Assembly (NCBI GenBank): GCA_014904845.1
Contig: MU119365.1
Coordinates: forward strand, 1-64,000
Source of the DNA: Acephala macrosclerotiorum
Taxonomy: Eukaryota > Ascomycota > Leotiomycetes > Helotiales > Mollisiaceae
DNA length: 64,000 nt
Direction: 5' to 3'
Shown here: positions 25,601-36,760 of the stretch, piece after piece
Layout: every line of letters begins with the position of its first letter
Numbering within the stretch: position 1 is the stretch's first letter
Made by a program: the position numbers and the translations under genes
The notes under the pieces: generated by a model
What the model saw: only the letters and a program-made list of their open reading frames with translations
Told to the model about the DNA's origin: nothing
Database searches by the model: none

Positions 25601-27440
25601 AATAAAAAAAATTATATAAATTATTAATAATTATAAATAAAAAATATATTATATAATTATTTTATAAATTAATTATAATTAAATTTTATTTTTAAAAATC
25701 GTAAATTAAAAAATCGATAAAAAAATAATTTATAAAAATTATATAAAAAAACGAAAAATTAAAAATAATAAAAATAATATAAAAAATTAAAAATTAAAAA
25801 AACGAAAATAATAATTATTTAATTAAAATTAAAATTCAATTTAAACGTTATAAATATTAATAATAATAACGATTTTATAAATAATAAAAATTTTAATTTA
25901 TATTATACAAAAAAAAAATTATTAATATAATTTATATAATTAATAAAAAAAAACGAATATAAAATTTGTAATTAAATTATAAAAAAAAAAAATTTTATAT
26001 TTAAAATTTTTTTTAAAATTTTATAATAAAAAAAATTAATTTATTTATTAAAAACGTTTTTAAATTTATATAATACGATTTAATAACGTATAAAAATATT
26101 TCAATTTTTAAATTTAAATTAATATACGAAATTAAAAATAAAATAATAAACGAATTATATAAAAAAACGATAATTGTAATTTAAATTTTTAATAACGAAT
26201 TAAAAAAATTTATTTTTATAAAAATTTTTATTATTTAATAAATAAATTAAAAAATAATTTTAATTTTAATTTTAATTTAAAATTATAATTTTATAATATA
26301 ATTATAAAACGTTATATAAATATATATATAATTACAAATTTCAATTTAATAAATAATTTTTATTAATTTATTAAAAAAAAAATTATTTTAAAAAAATAAT
26401 TATAATTATAAAAAAATTATTATATAAACTTATAAAAATAAATATTTATTAATTTATTATATATTATAAATATTATATTTTCGAATTAAAAATAAAGTTT
26501 TTAATATATAATTTTTATTTTTTAATTAAAAAAAATATATATTCGAAATTATTAATATATTAAAATTATTAATATTATAATTTATAAATTTAAAAAATTA
26601 AAAATTAAAAAAAATTAAATTAAAAATAAAAATTTTAAAATATTTACAAATTAATTAATATTTAATAATAAAATTATATAATTATTAAAAAAAACAAAAT
26701 ACGATTTAAATAAAAAAAATTAAATTAAAAAATTTAAATTTATTAATTTAAAAATAATAAATTCGTAAAACGTATATTATATTTATTTATTAATTAAAAA
26801 CTATTTTTAATTTATTAATCGTTATATAATATTAAATTTTAATTAAAAAAAACGTAATAATTTTAAATAATAATAAAATATTTTATTACATAATATTAAT
26901 TATATTTTAATTAAAATATTCGTATTTATAAACGATTTATACGTTAATAATATTAATTTAAATTTGTAAATTAAATACGTAATTATAATAATTAATAAAA
27001 CTCGTATAAAAAACAATTTTAAAATAAAAAATAATTTAATATATTAAAATTTAATAAAATATAAAAATGTTATTAAAAATGTTTTAACGTTTAAAATTTA
27101 TAAAATAATTCGATTTATTTAATATTTTTATTATTATTTATATAAATTTGTATTTTGTATACGATTATTTAATAAAATTAAAAATAATAAACAAAAAACG
27201 AAAAACGTTAAAATATAATAAATATATAAAAACGATAATTTAATAAATAATATAATAAAGTTTAATTTAAATAAAATAAAATTTTATAATTGAAATAAAA
27301 AAATAAATAAAAATAAAATTTTTGTTTTTTTAAATCGAATAAATTAATTTATTTCGAATTAAATTTTTAAAAATATAAAAATATAATTAATTATTATTAA
27401 TAAATTACATAAATTATAAATTAAAATATTCGATTATTAA

Positions 27441-27546
27441 TTTTATTTATTTTATTTATTTTATTTATTTTATTTATTTTATTTATTTTATTTATTTTAT
27501 TTATTTTATTTATTTTATTTATTTTATTTATTTTATTTATTTTATT
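27441..27546. repeat. (ATTTATTTT)n nonamer microsatellite
   Basis: About 12 uninterrupted copies of a 9-base A/T unit. The absence of interruptions suggests that it arose or expanded after the surrounding sequence was mutated. Confidence 0.95.
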
Positions 27547-27669
27547 ATTAATTGATTTTTAAATCGATTAAAATATTATATTGCAAAAATTTAATTACAT
27601 TTAAAATATATTAAATTATTAATACTTTTAATAATTATACGATACAATTAATACTACGAATAAAAACTT

Positions 27670-29850
27670 ATTAATTATAAAATGTTTTTCTCGTTTCGAA
27701 AGAAAAAGCCCGTTCGACGACTCGCTAAACGAACTAATAAGAACAGGTCTTTTCTTTCTTTACTCGACGCACATTTTGCTTCGCAGGTCTCGCAGGGGCG
27801 CTTTTGCGAAGGACTACAAAGTTTTCGACTTTAGTAATTTATTCAATTTATTTTTATTTTAAATTCTAAATTAAAAGCTTTTAATTTGAGCGTTTTATAA
27901 GGATTTGAAATTGAAATAAGATTCCAGATTCTGTCGAGCGATGAGAGCCGATAAACTGATAAACTATTTAATGTCTAAGGCAAAGACTTAATTACTACGA
28001 AGCTTTATTACCAGGGGACACTCCCTGGGACCCCCGTTTTATATTCAATTACTACGATCGATTCAATTGATTATAAAGAATTATTTACTAGGGGAATACT
28101 CCTTGGAGTCCCCGTTGAAAACTGCGTAATTATAGAATGAAATAGAATTCATTTTAAATCCGTGTTTGCCGTTAAACAATGGGATTATCGAAACCATCGC
28201 TAGTACTTTTTTATAGTGTATACGACTATATACAATTGCTATTCGAACGCAAAAACCGACTAAAGAAAAAAGCGAATTACTATTATAAACTATACTTTTT
28301 GAATATAATTAAGTTTTCGAGTCTCGATTAAAATCTCACTATTTTGTCTCGAATTTTTTTTTTTTTACTTTTTTATAAGAGAGATTGCCTTTGCTAACTC
28401 GAAAAAAACTCGAAAAGTTTTCGATATTCGTTTAATATCGAGAATTTAATTAGTTATTAATATTAATCGCAATCGGATTTATTTAATAGATTTATAATCG
28501 ATTTATCGCATTATATAATAGTTTTTACTTCGTTTTTAAGCCTTTTTCTACTAGTCTTAAAGTCGTTATCGTAATACTATAACTTTTTTTATAATATAAA
28601 TATAATAAAGATTTAATCTTTTTTTTCTTTTGACGTATTTAATAGATTTTTATTTCGCTTTTTTCTTAGATTGATCCTTTTTTTACTAGTTTTTAAAAGT
28701 GTAATAAATACTTCAATCGATTTACTAATAAGTAAAACTTTAATAATTTCAAAAGTTCGATTTTTTTTTTTGTAATTTACACTCTTTTTGTAATTGTTTA
28801 AAACTTTCTATTCTTAGAATTTTTACTATTTCTTTTTTTTTGCCTTTTTCTTAGATCGGGCAAATGCCTCTAGTCGGATAATCGTCGGTAGTATTGAAAA
28901 TGTAATTATCGTATTGTTAATATTCGAGATCGACGATATATTTGATTTTGAGTCTCGAGAAATAGTTTCGATTGAAAGTAGATTTGAGAAATGAAATATT
29001 TCTTTAGACTCAGAATAGTACTCGATAATAAATAATATATAAAAAACTTTTTTTCAAAGACTAATTAAATACTAAGTTTTGTATAAAATACTTTTTCTTT
29101 TCTCGCCTTAGAAAAAAATATTTTTTTTGTCGATTTAAACTCTAATAAACTAGTGTCGACGATATAATCGTCGATTTATTATTTTTAAACTTTTTCTTTA
29201 GTTTGTAAATAGTTCGAGATATAAAACAATTATTTTACTATCGATTCTTCGATATAAATCGTTAAAAACGCGAATTTTAAAAAATTTGAAATATTGTATA
29301 GAAAAATTAAATTGCGTAATTATAGAAATATTTAGTATTTAAATAAGTACTTTAATACTTTAAACAAAAACGCACTTAGAGAATTTTAATGTTTTTCACT
29401 AAAAAAAGAGCGATTGCCGACTTTAATACTTAAAGCAAAAACGCATTTAAAAGTTTTACGATCGCTATTTTTACTAAGTAAATTATATTCTATTAATTTG
29501 CGTAATAACGAATTAATAGAATCGCTTGAAATTTAGAATCTAGCGATATTTAATTAAATTTCAATTTATTTACAACTTTTATACGATTTGAATTAATTAA
29601 TAAATTATAATTGTAAACGTAATAAAATCGAAGTTTTAATGTTCTTTTTCTAGTACCACGTGTCGCGACATTTCTTAACAGACCAATCAAATCGCTGCAT
29701 TTGAGTACCTCGATTAAATTTGAATAAAATCGCTCATTGTAAAAAGTATTAATATTACGTGCATATAGAAAAGTTGATATTAGTTTTTAAGTCGAACAAG
29801 CAAAAAAGTTGATATTAGTCTTTAAATCGAACAAGCAATTATAATTTTTT
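27670..29850 (+). repeat. Intermediate-mutated long copy of the repeat family
   Basis: This copy retains the ends seen in the 14.3-kb copy (cgacgcacattttgcttcgc at about 27763; cgctcattgtaaaaagtatt and the gttgatattag...aagtcgaacaagcaatt end), plus about 1.2 kb of extra interior (28.15-29.4 kb) that the short copy lacks. The interior has moderate GC and no intact ORF, so it may be the decayed coding part of a longer element. Hairpin remnants lie at 28011-28028 and 28089-28106. The terminal 35-40 bp are duplicated in tandem at about 29770-29840. Confidence 0.7.
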
Positions 29851-30133
29851 ATAAATATCGCATTATAAAATTAAATAATTTCGATTTGTACGAATTTTAT
29901 ACTTTTAAAATAAAATCGTCGATTTTAGTTTTTGTTATTTAAAAGTACTTTAAAAAAAATGCCTAAAAAACACAAACTTATAATCCCAGGCTTGTAAAAA
30001 GATCTTTGTAGAAAACTTGTTTTTTTTTTTAAAGGGATACGAAAACTAAATTCCAAAAGAATTAAAAACCGGTTTTCCCGGTCATCGATCGACCGATGTT
30101 TCTGCCAGCAGTTACTGCTCCAAACCGGCTACC

Positions 30134-31812
30134 TCAAGTGTTAGGACATAGTGGTGCCTGATCTAACTTTCCCCCTCCTTCAACTTCGCCAACTCTTTCT
30201 CGCAATCCTTGAATACATTTTGACTGAACCGATACCGAATCTGTTCCGAATGAGTAACTACCCCTTATCAGTATCTGCCCTTCTCCAAACTCCCAACACA
30301 AAGTAAAACACTCACCAGGCACAGTCTCTCTCGTCATGTACGGCTGCGTAGCTTTCCGCACAGCCTCCGGATCACCTAAAGTCATATCCGAAAGTTTCTG
30401 CATCGCAGAAGCTTTGTTCAACCTCACGTTCTCGAACATCTTGAGTCGATTTGAGACTGATTCTGTGTCTGTTGATGAGAAGTCTGAGAATAAGAGGCCG
30501 AGAGCAGCGCCGTCTTCGATTGCTTGGGAGCCTGCCTGGCCTTGTACTGTTGGTTGAGCGTTAGAGTGGATTTGGGACTTGAAGAGAGGAGAGGAAGGGA
30601 AGAGGCTGACATGGGAGCATTGGGTGAGCGGTATCTCCTATGAGTACTAAGCGTGATTTGTGCCATGTTGGAAGTGGATCTCGTGATAGAAGCGTCCACA
30701 GTTTGATCTCTTTTGCTTTCCTGGCGGCATGTCAGAACCGAGTAATTGCGAGGTTTAATCGCAGTACCTGAATACAGCTTGAATAGAGGGGTGGAATTTT
30801 TGGACTTCTTTCATCAGAACGTCCTGACCGACATCGATGTTCCAACCTAATTTCTCATTAGCAATCCTCCGGTTGAGACCATGTTCGTGAGAACTTACCT
30901 TCTTGTGCGCCAAGTCCTTCATGCTCCGGCACAGTATGAGCTATATTCTGCACCTTATTCCTGTCTCATCAATCAGCTTCACATAGCATTCGAAGCGCAG
31001 TTGCCAAAGAACATACCCTCGACATGGATACCAAACAAGAATCCTCCTATCTTTGTCAGGAAAGAACCGAAACAAGCCATCATGCTCACCCATCAGCTCT
31101 TTCGTTTCTTCATCGTCCAAGATATCTTGGCTCAGGATCAAAAAGCGAAAACAAGCAACACCCGTCTCTCGAGCAGGGTTATCATACCCCACAACATGCT
31201 TCACGGCTTTAGAATGAATGCCATCGGCTGCAACTATCAAGTCTCCTTGTCGTGTGGTCCCGTCCAAAAGAGTCACGATTCCTTTCTCAGCATTCTAAAG
31301 TCAAGTGATTAAGGTGTATTGTCCCAGGTCCCTCAAGAGATTTGGAATTTGAACTTACATAATCAACAACCTCACGCCCCGTCTCAATCATTACAGGTTC
31401 TCCAGGTCCCTCCTCCCTCGTAGCCAATAATTTCAACTCACTATGCAAATCCACCCTATGCGCCAAATAAAACCTCGCTCCAAACTCCCTCATCATCACC
31501 TCGTCATCCCAAATCTCCTCATGCGTCTTTTCTAAAGTCTCTCCGATGCCATAAAGCGATTTTCGAGCTATGACGAGTTGGGCTCTAGTGGGTGAGAAGT
31601 CCCAGGAGAGAAGGACTCGAGTTCCGTTTGGTGCGAGGTGGATTGCGGCGCCGATTTCGTTGTGGAGGGTTGATTTTTCGAGGATCTGGAGGAGTTAGAA
31701 GCGCATAGAAGGAACAAATAGTGAGGACTACGTGAACTGAATGGCCTGCTCGTCGAAGGGCGATAGCTGCTGAGAGGCCGGCGATACCACCTCCAACAAT
31801 GAGGACTTTCAT
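30134..31812 (-). CDS. FAD-dependent monooxygenase (salicylate hydroxylase-like)
   Basis: Predicted flavin aromatic hydroxylase of about 413 residues. Exons: 31732-31812, 31359-31685, 31017-31294, 30899-30960, 30768-30846, 30611-30720, 30316-30546 and 30134-30207. All phases fit, most donors are GTAAGT/GTATGT-like, and total length is a multiple of three. The N-terminus carries the dinucleotide-binding motif [21 protein letters not shown]; the middle has [14 protein letters not shown] (DG motif of flavin hydroxylases) and the third motif [11 protein letters not shown] followed by [15 protein letters not shown], which bind the FAD ribityl/pyrophosphate. These residues are intact. The substrate cannot be predicted. 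The last exon is uncertain: a different acceptor near 30230 would give the end [17 protein letters not shown], more typical of the family, but needs a different phase. It is the first intact gene right of the AT block. Confidence 0.85.
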
Positions 31813-32753
31813 GACTGCTTATGAGTGGGTCGAAAGTTCGAGCTTAACAACAAAAAAGGGCGCAACAATCGAGGAGGTGCAAGACGAAGCTATCCGAATG
31901 CTTCGCGACCGTCAAGTTAGAGTTGATGCGCGTGCTTGCTGCTGGTGTGGCCGGTCCTTGCACTTGCAGCAAAATGCATGCACGGAGTGACATCGAGCGC
32001 TTGGATGTTTATCCCTGCACCCCGTACATACTCGCCTTCGAAGCCGAATAGATATACGATTGAAAAAATGGTGGAAAGTCGGAGAAAAGATGTTGTAAGT
32101 CATGGAGTCGATCGTGGAGCCAAGAAAGTTAGCGGTAAATTTAAGCTTGGGACTTTGGCCCAAATGGAAATTGAAAATAATTTGTTGGATCCCGTCATCT
32201 ATTCGCCTAGGAGAATTTCCGATACAGCGAGTTTCCTTCTCGGGATATCTTCTCGATGTACCAGTGCCTCATGAGCATTACAGCCGACTGCCATGGCTTT
32301 GTATACGTCGAGCATACCTGCACGCGATTTTCCTCCTCTGTCAAAGCACCTTATAACGTCAGCAGCAAAGCTCCCAATAAGGGGTAGGCCTTGCACTTAG
32401 ATTCAAGAACAACTAGGCAGTACGTGGAGAGCAACACTTGCAACATAGTATTACAAGATCTCTAGGATAGGTAACCTCTTCGGCTTTAGAAAAGGAGGTA
32501 AGCGAGAATATCTTGACAGAAGCGTCAATACATCAATGCTCACTCCCCAGAGTATAGAGATTCTCACAGAACTTAATGATTACACACATTCTAAACACAA
32601 TATGCGAGAAAGTACTCGCTTTCTCTCTGAGATATCCGGAGAGCAATCTCTTTCCTCATTTTCCAGTTGCCCAAACCCCTCGCTAAAAATACAGCATGTA
32701 AGATTACACAAACCGAGAGTTCCAAACGCTAAAAACACAATGCTATACAAAGA
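31813..32753. other. Intergenic; no supported gene
   Basis: Short ORFs on both strands (for example plus 31936-32274 and minus 32199-32396) overlap and resemble no family known to me. The monooxygenase promoter should lie here, just right of 31812, but no clear TATA box was found. Confidence 0.5.
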
Positions 32754-33866
32754 TCATGAAACAAAGGTGCAAGTACTGAAAGTATCAGTCCCCGCAATAC
32801 ACTGCCAAGGCTCAAAACAATCATACTGGCCACCTGAGCAAAGCATTCCATCAGTTGCGTATGTACAAAGAAAGCATGTCGAAGATTGGTAGTCGCATAC
32901 CAAGCCATTCGGACAATTGCTATAGACGCCGCATGATACAGGCTTGGAGGCGGTGGCAGGTTTGGGCATTGGTGTGGGAGTGACGGCAGATGTCGCAGTG
33001 TTCGGGGAGTTCGAAGAGGTGGGTGCTGAGGAAGGCGGGGTTGAGACCTGGCAGTTGCTGTGGCATGCTAGAAAGATATTGTTCAAGGTGCGAGGTGGTA
33101 CTTACGTTGTGCAGGTGCTTTCTGGGACGGCAGAGGTGTAGGATGTGGAAAGGGTCTGTCTGGGGCTGGCTGATGTGGTGCTAGTGGTATTTGAAGTAGG
33201 AACTTTGAGGGCAGAGCTCTTTGAAGCTGTGTTGGTGTGATGAGACGTCCCCGAGAACAGACTGGATACAGATGCTGAGCTGTTCGATTGCCCTAGAACT
33301 TGCGTGGAGATTATCCCATTCGTGCCTATCGAATTGATCTGTATAGTGGTTGCAGAATCTGTTGTAACAGTTGAATGCCTGTGATTCTTCTTGCTAACGG
33401 TGACAGCAGTGATGATACCCGCGATAGTGAGGATAGCCAGGATCGCAAGGGTGCAATATAGCTTGTATCCCCACACGTTTTTTCGACGACGGCGAGCTCG
33501 CTCTCTCCTCTTGTCTCCAATTCCAAAAAGAACATTGTCTAGTGGTGCTGCTTCTTTCGGGATCTCGTCAAGGTTCTAAGATTCCTCGAGACTTTCTTGA
33601 CGTGGGCGACCTTTCTCTTGCTTCAGCTGTTGTAGCCAGCCATTCTCAGACGATGAGACGGAATGTGAAGCTTCGATTGAGTCTGCCGGTTCTGCAAAGC
33701 TTTGACGCTCTCGACTTCCGGATGGCGAAGTAACTGCATCTTCAGGATGCCCTCGTGGTGATTCCGGCTGTGTAGTCCTTGGAGTGGGCGGGAGCGGACC
33801 CGAACTAAAGCTTCTTGGAGACTGCGTGAAGTTAGTCGGAACTCCGTTGTGATAATGGATAGATAT
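32754..33866 (-). pseudogene. Single-pass membrane protein with lost start and an in-frame stop
   Basis: Two exons (33106-33866 and 32754-33057; intron 33058-33105 with a GTAAGT donor) total 355 in-frame codons. The product would have a Pro/Ser-rich cytosolic part (PLPPTPRTTQPESP, ENGWLQQLKQEKGRPR), a basic stretch RRERARRRRK, one membrane helix (YKLYCTLAILAILTIAGIIT), a long Ser/Thr-rich outer region, and a C-terminal cysteine-rich module with about eight cysteines (CGVYSNCPNGLVCDYQ...CFLC). The layout suggests a type II wall- or surface-facing protein; the family is not identified. Two defects are seen: the expected start is ATA (33864-33866), and TAG occurs at 33576-33578 where CAG would continue the frame (EES-Q-NLDEIPKEAAP). 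Both are RIP-type transitions. An intron ending at that TAG is a possible alternative. Confidence 0.6.
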
Positions 33867-34940
33867 ATTCTAGGAGTCTAGTTATTGTATGTGAATGTGA
33901 GATTTCCGTGGGTATTTTTACTATTGATCTGGGTAGCGCTATCAGAATCCGTCATTCGTCGTTGCGTAACTCCAACACCGTCTTTTTTTCGTAGTCTTCC
34001 ACGTTTAACCTTTCTAGATCCACCCATTCTGGGTTTTCGAATTAGTCGATTAGAATACACTTAGGTTACCCTGTGGAAAGGTATAGTCCTTGTCCATAGA
34101 TGAATTCGAGCCCCTTTTGTATCCTAGTTCACACATCACAGGCGAATTCTTGTGCAGGATAGTTGTTAGGCAAATCTCGAGGTGAGCCTCAGGAACTGTT
34201 TTTAGGTTCAACCAACCACTTCGGAGGTGATAATACAATCTCTTGCTCATAAATAAGATACCTCAACCGCATGTCTTTCCAGAAGGCTTCTTTAAGCGCT
34301 TCATAGTCATATGGCTCAGAAAAAGGTGGGGCTTGAACGGGATTATTGTGCATTGCACGCACTTTCACAAGTCATTAGGTCGGATGTGGAGGTTTCTATC
34401 TTAGGATAAGCGAGGGGAAGGGCTGCACGCCACTTGCAACTTGAGGCTCGAATGGAGTTTGAAACGTACAAGAATAGGTGCCATGTATGATGTCTTTGGG
34501 AGTTGTGGGGGTTTATTCAGGGCTGAAACCAGAAGAGATCGAAGGATAGTAAATCAAACCAATAGAAAACGTAGACAGCTCTTGTGGCTAGAAAATTGGG
34601 AAGCGACAACCTTTGTCCTGATAGCTTGTCGGGCTGCGATCATCCAAAGGAAAAGTGAGGCGGGCGACATGAAGGAGGGTTACACGAGCCTCATACGACA
34701 ACGAATCATAGAAGGATTGAGGCCCAATGTTCCACGAGGCATCGGCCCAGTCCGTTTTGATGCAGCGTCTCTGCCTCTGCCCCGCCCAAATGTGCTGGCG
34801 CATGAATCTCCTCTGAGTTCTTTTCCCTGAAATTGGTTCTCTGTACGTCCTTGACAGATGGTGCTTATTTAAGACCCCCAGATCGAACATGATACTGACC
34901 CCGCTTCAACAGCGGTAGAGGCGTTATCAATAGCAGCTAT
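33867..34940. other. No supported gene
   Basis: Overlapping short ORFs on both strands (34441-34830 plus; 34588-34890 minus) have no recognisable motif. Composition is normal. The promoter regions of the two flanking pseudogenes would be here. Confidence 0.5.
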
Positions 34941-36178
34941 AATCATGTCAGGTGTCGGTCGAGTTGATAGCGGTCCTAGGTGTGGCTGCTAGTGCCGCGC
35001 AGCTCCCTGATTACAGGCTGAAAATTATTGGGACGATTTCTGAGATATATAGTTGAGTCAAAGACGCACTGAATCGCATTGTTCGATAAATCAAGTAATT
35101 GCTACTTGTCGAGCGATACAGGAGTACAAGGACCTTAACACTCCCTGATTGAACATCACGGGAGAGTATTTCTGCGGAATCAAAACACTTGAATAAAGGA
35201 CTCGGGATCATCCATCGAGACTACACTGGAGGTTCCAGCAGGAGAAGAGTATAGACTGCAATTGTGAGTAACCAGAAAAAGAACATGGTAGCGAGTTTTG
35301 AAGGGTTGATAAAGGAGAAGACAGCACTCATCCTCTGCATCAGTGTTGTTCACACCCACACGTTGAAGAATATCGAAAGCGCCGTGGACGGATTAATTGA
35401 AAGAGGGATGGGAAACTCCTTTTCGGAGCTCCTTGACGAATTGAACGACGAAAGAACGAGGAAAGCCAACGTGAGTGAGCGTTGCGGACGAAGCAAAAAC
35501 TGTTCGCGATGTACTAATGTATTGGCAAAAAAGCCGAAAACCAGCAGTGTCTATAGTCCCAGCGGTGACTGTGAAGCAGACTGCGAAAATGCCGGCCAGT
35601 AACTCAAGTGCACGGAGAGCTCCAGTCAGGTTAGGTATGTGTGAAAATAAAGACTTAATTCGCAGTTCAGCTAATTGCCGCACGTAGAGCCGGAGTCTGG
35701 CCCATCTACTCTAAGTGAACCCGAGGAATCGCAAACCCATGAAGACCTGCAACCCGAAGGGAGTCGGCCCCAAGAAAAGAAGCCCGAGAAAAAGAAAACC
35801 ACAAAGGGACACTTGTTCGAAAATATCACTTCATCCAAGAGCACAACCCAATACAATGGTGACGAAAGCGATATAATAAATGCAGCACATTCATATGATC
35901 GCTTGAAAGCTCGCGGCGACAGCTTCCAGCATAACGGGAATCGTGATTGTTATGGTGGAACAGGATCCCACAGGTACAAGAATGTACATGCAACGGGAAA
36001 CGCTATACAACGGAATGGGAACATTGGAGGTAATATTACAGATGAACAAATAAGGCAAAGGGCCGGGAAGCTGAAAGAAGATCTGGATGGGATGGATTTG
36101 GATGAGGAGCTTTCAGAAGTGGATTCTGACGAGGGAGAGTCGGAAGAAGAGGAGTCAGACGAAGGTGACACTGATTGA
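34941..36178 (+). pseudogene. SesA-domain protein relic with amyloid-motif-like C-terminus
   Basis: The first part reads VSVELIAVLGVAASAAQL then LKIIGTISEIYS, the opening of the fungal SesA / NACHT_N domain, which fronts NLR-type (STAND) proteins and their partners. It has no in-frame ATG and is broken by TGA (35054-35056), TAA (35087-35089), a shift near 35092, and TAG (35252-35254, at a position where the family has Trp). It then continues VASFEGLIKEKTALILCISVV, a core SesA segment. A GTGAGTGA duplication at 35471-35478 shifts the frame into SVADEAKTVRDVLMYW. An intact-looking intron at 35636-35690 (GTATGT donor, GCTAAT branch site, TAG acceptor, 55 nt) joins to EPESGPSTLSE and the last exon, which ends in an acidic tail. 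The C-terminal exon carries three repeats (separate entry). Known biology: SesA proteins act with NLRs in fungal programmed cell death. The copy here is probably dead. Confidence 0.65.
35810..36031 (+). repeat. Three 21-residue amyloid-motif-like protein repeats
   Basis: Within the last exon of the SesA relic, three copies begin at 35810, 35888 and 35969 (26-27 residues apart): HLFENITSSKSTTQYNGD, HSYDRLKARGDSFQHNGN and HRYKNVHATGNAIQRNGN. Shared positions are H-x-[FY]-x-x-[ILV] and Q-x-N-G-[DN]. Size, spacing and the N-G turns resemble HET-s-related amyloid motifs (HRAM), which template between an NLR and its effector. This assignment is by resemblance only. Confidence 0.6.
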
Positions 36179-36737
36179 GAAGTGAGTCCGTATATGTACA
36201 TGGGATCGTATACTAAGTAAGATTATTGGTATAAAGAACGTGCAATAACTGTCAAGTGCTAAAGGTACATCAAGGCAATGGCACGTGACATCGACAATAA
36301 GAAATCAAACACCACTGCAGCTTTCAAATACCCCATCAATTGAAGCGGAGGGGTGAGAGGATAGGCTCCTCTTTGCAGGACCAATGTGTCGCCTCGGGAT
36401 TTCGCCTTGTTATGACCTTGAAATGTTCAAATTTCTAATGAAGAAGAGACATCAAGTCTCGATGTCCTCCTTCTGGTCTGCCTTCACTTGGACACTGAGA
36501 CCACATGACGTTTCGATAAACAAGGGAATGAATAGTGAAGAGCAGACTGGCGAAAGGCTATTCTCTTCAAGAACGTGCTCTCGGCTTTGTGCTTGGTTGA
36601 TGATGCCTTGGAAACGAGGAAAAGAAAAGGTGAGTTAACAAAGGAACTCAGCCACGCTAGTCACTCGTTAAGCCTCGGCACTTTAGCGAGCACTCACGGT
36701 AACAACCATTTTGAGAGAAAAAAAAATTCAAAAAATC
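36179..36737. other. Intergenic; no supported gene
   Basis: An 84-codon plus ORF at 36384-36638 has no recognisable feature. The remainder is non-coding. Confidence 0.5.
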
Positions 36738-36742
36738 AAAAA
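36738..36742 (-). terminator. RNA polymerase III T-run terminator of tRNA-Gln
   Basis: On the minus strand a TTTTT run lies 18 nt after the 3' end of the tRNA body, followed by longer T runs at 36731-36735 and 36717-36726. This is the usual pol III stop signal. Confidence 0.7.
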
Positions 36743-36760
36743 GTTTAGAACCCTGCGAAA

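Larger units (their letters stand above)
15351..27440. repeat. 12-kb AT-rich, RIP-like block
   Basis: A continuous AT-rich desert without coding potential. It contains heavily mutated copies of the 14.3-kb family in both orientations and a large inverted repeat at 17.1-18.65 kb, listed separately. Between 22.7 and 27.4 kb I recognise nothing. Confidence 0.9.

Noticed and set aside
8530..27440. CRISPR-like or satellite array in the AT-rich block
   Set aside because: The recurring words are spaced 175-215 bp and belong to decayed copies of a dispersed repeat; the organism is eukaryotic.
30134..30699. Separate small genes at the 3' part of the monooxygenase
   Set aside because: The frames join through good splice sites into the conserved GDTAHP and QAIEDGAAL motifs of one flavin hydroxylase.
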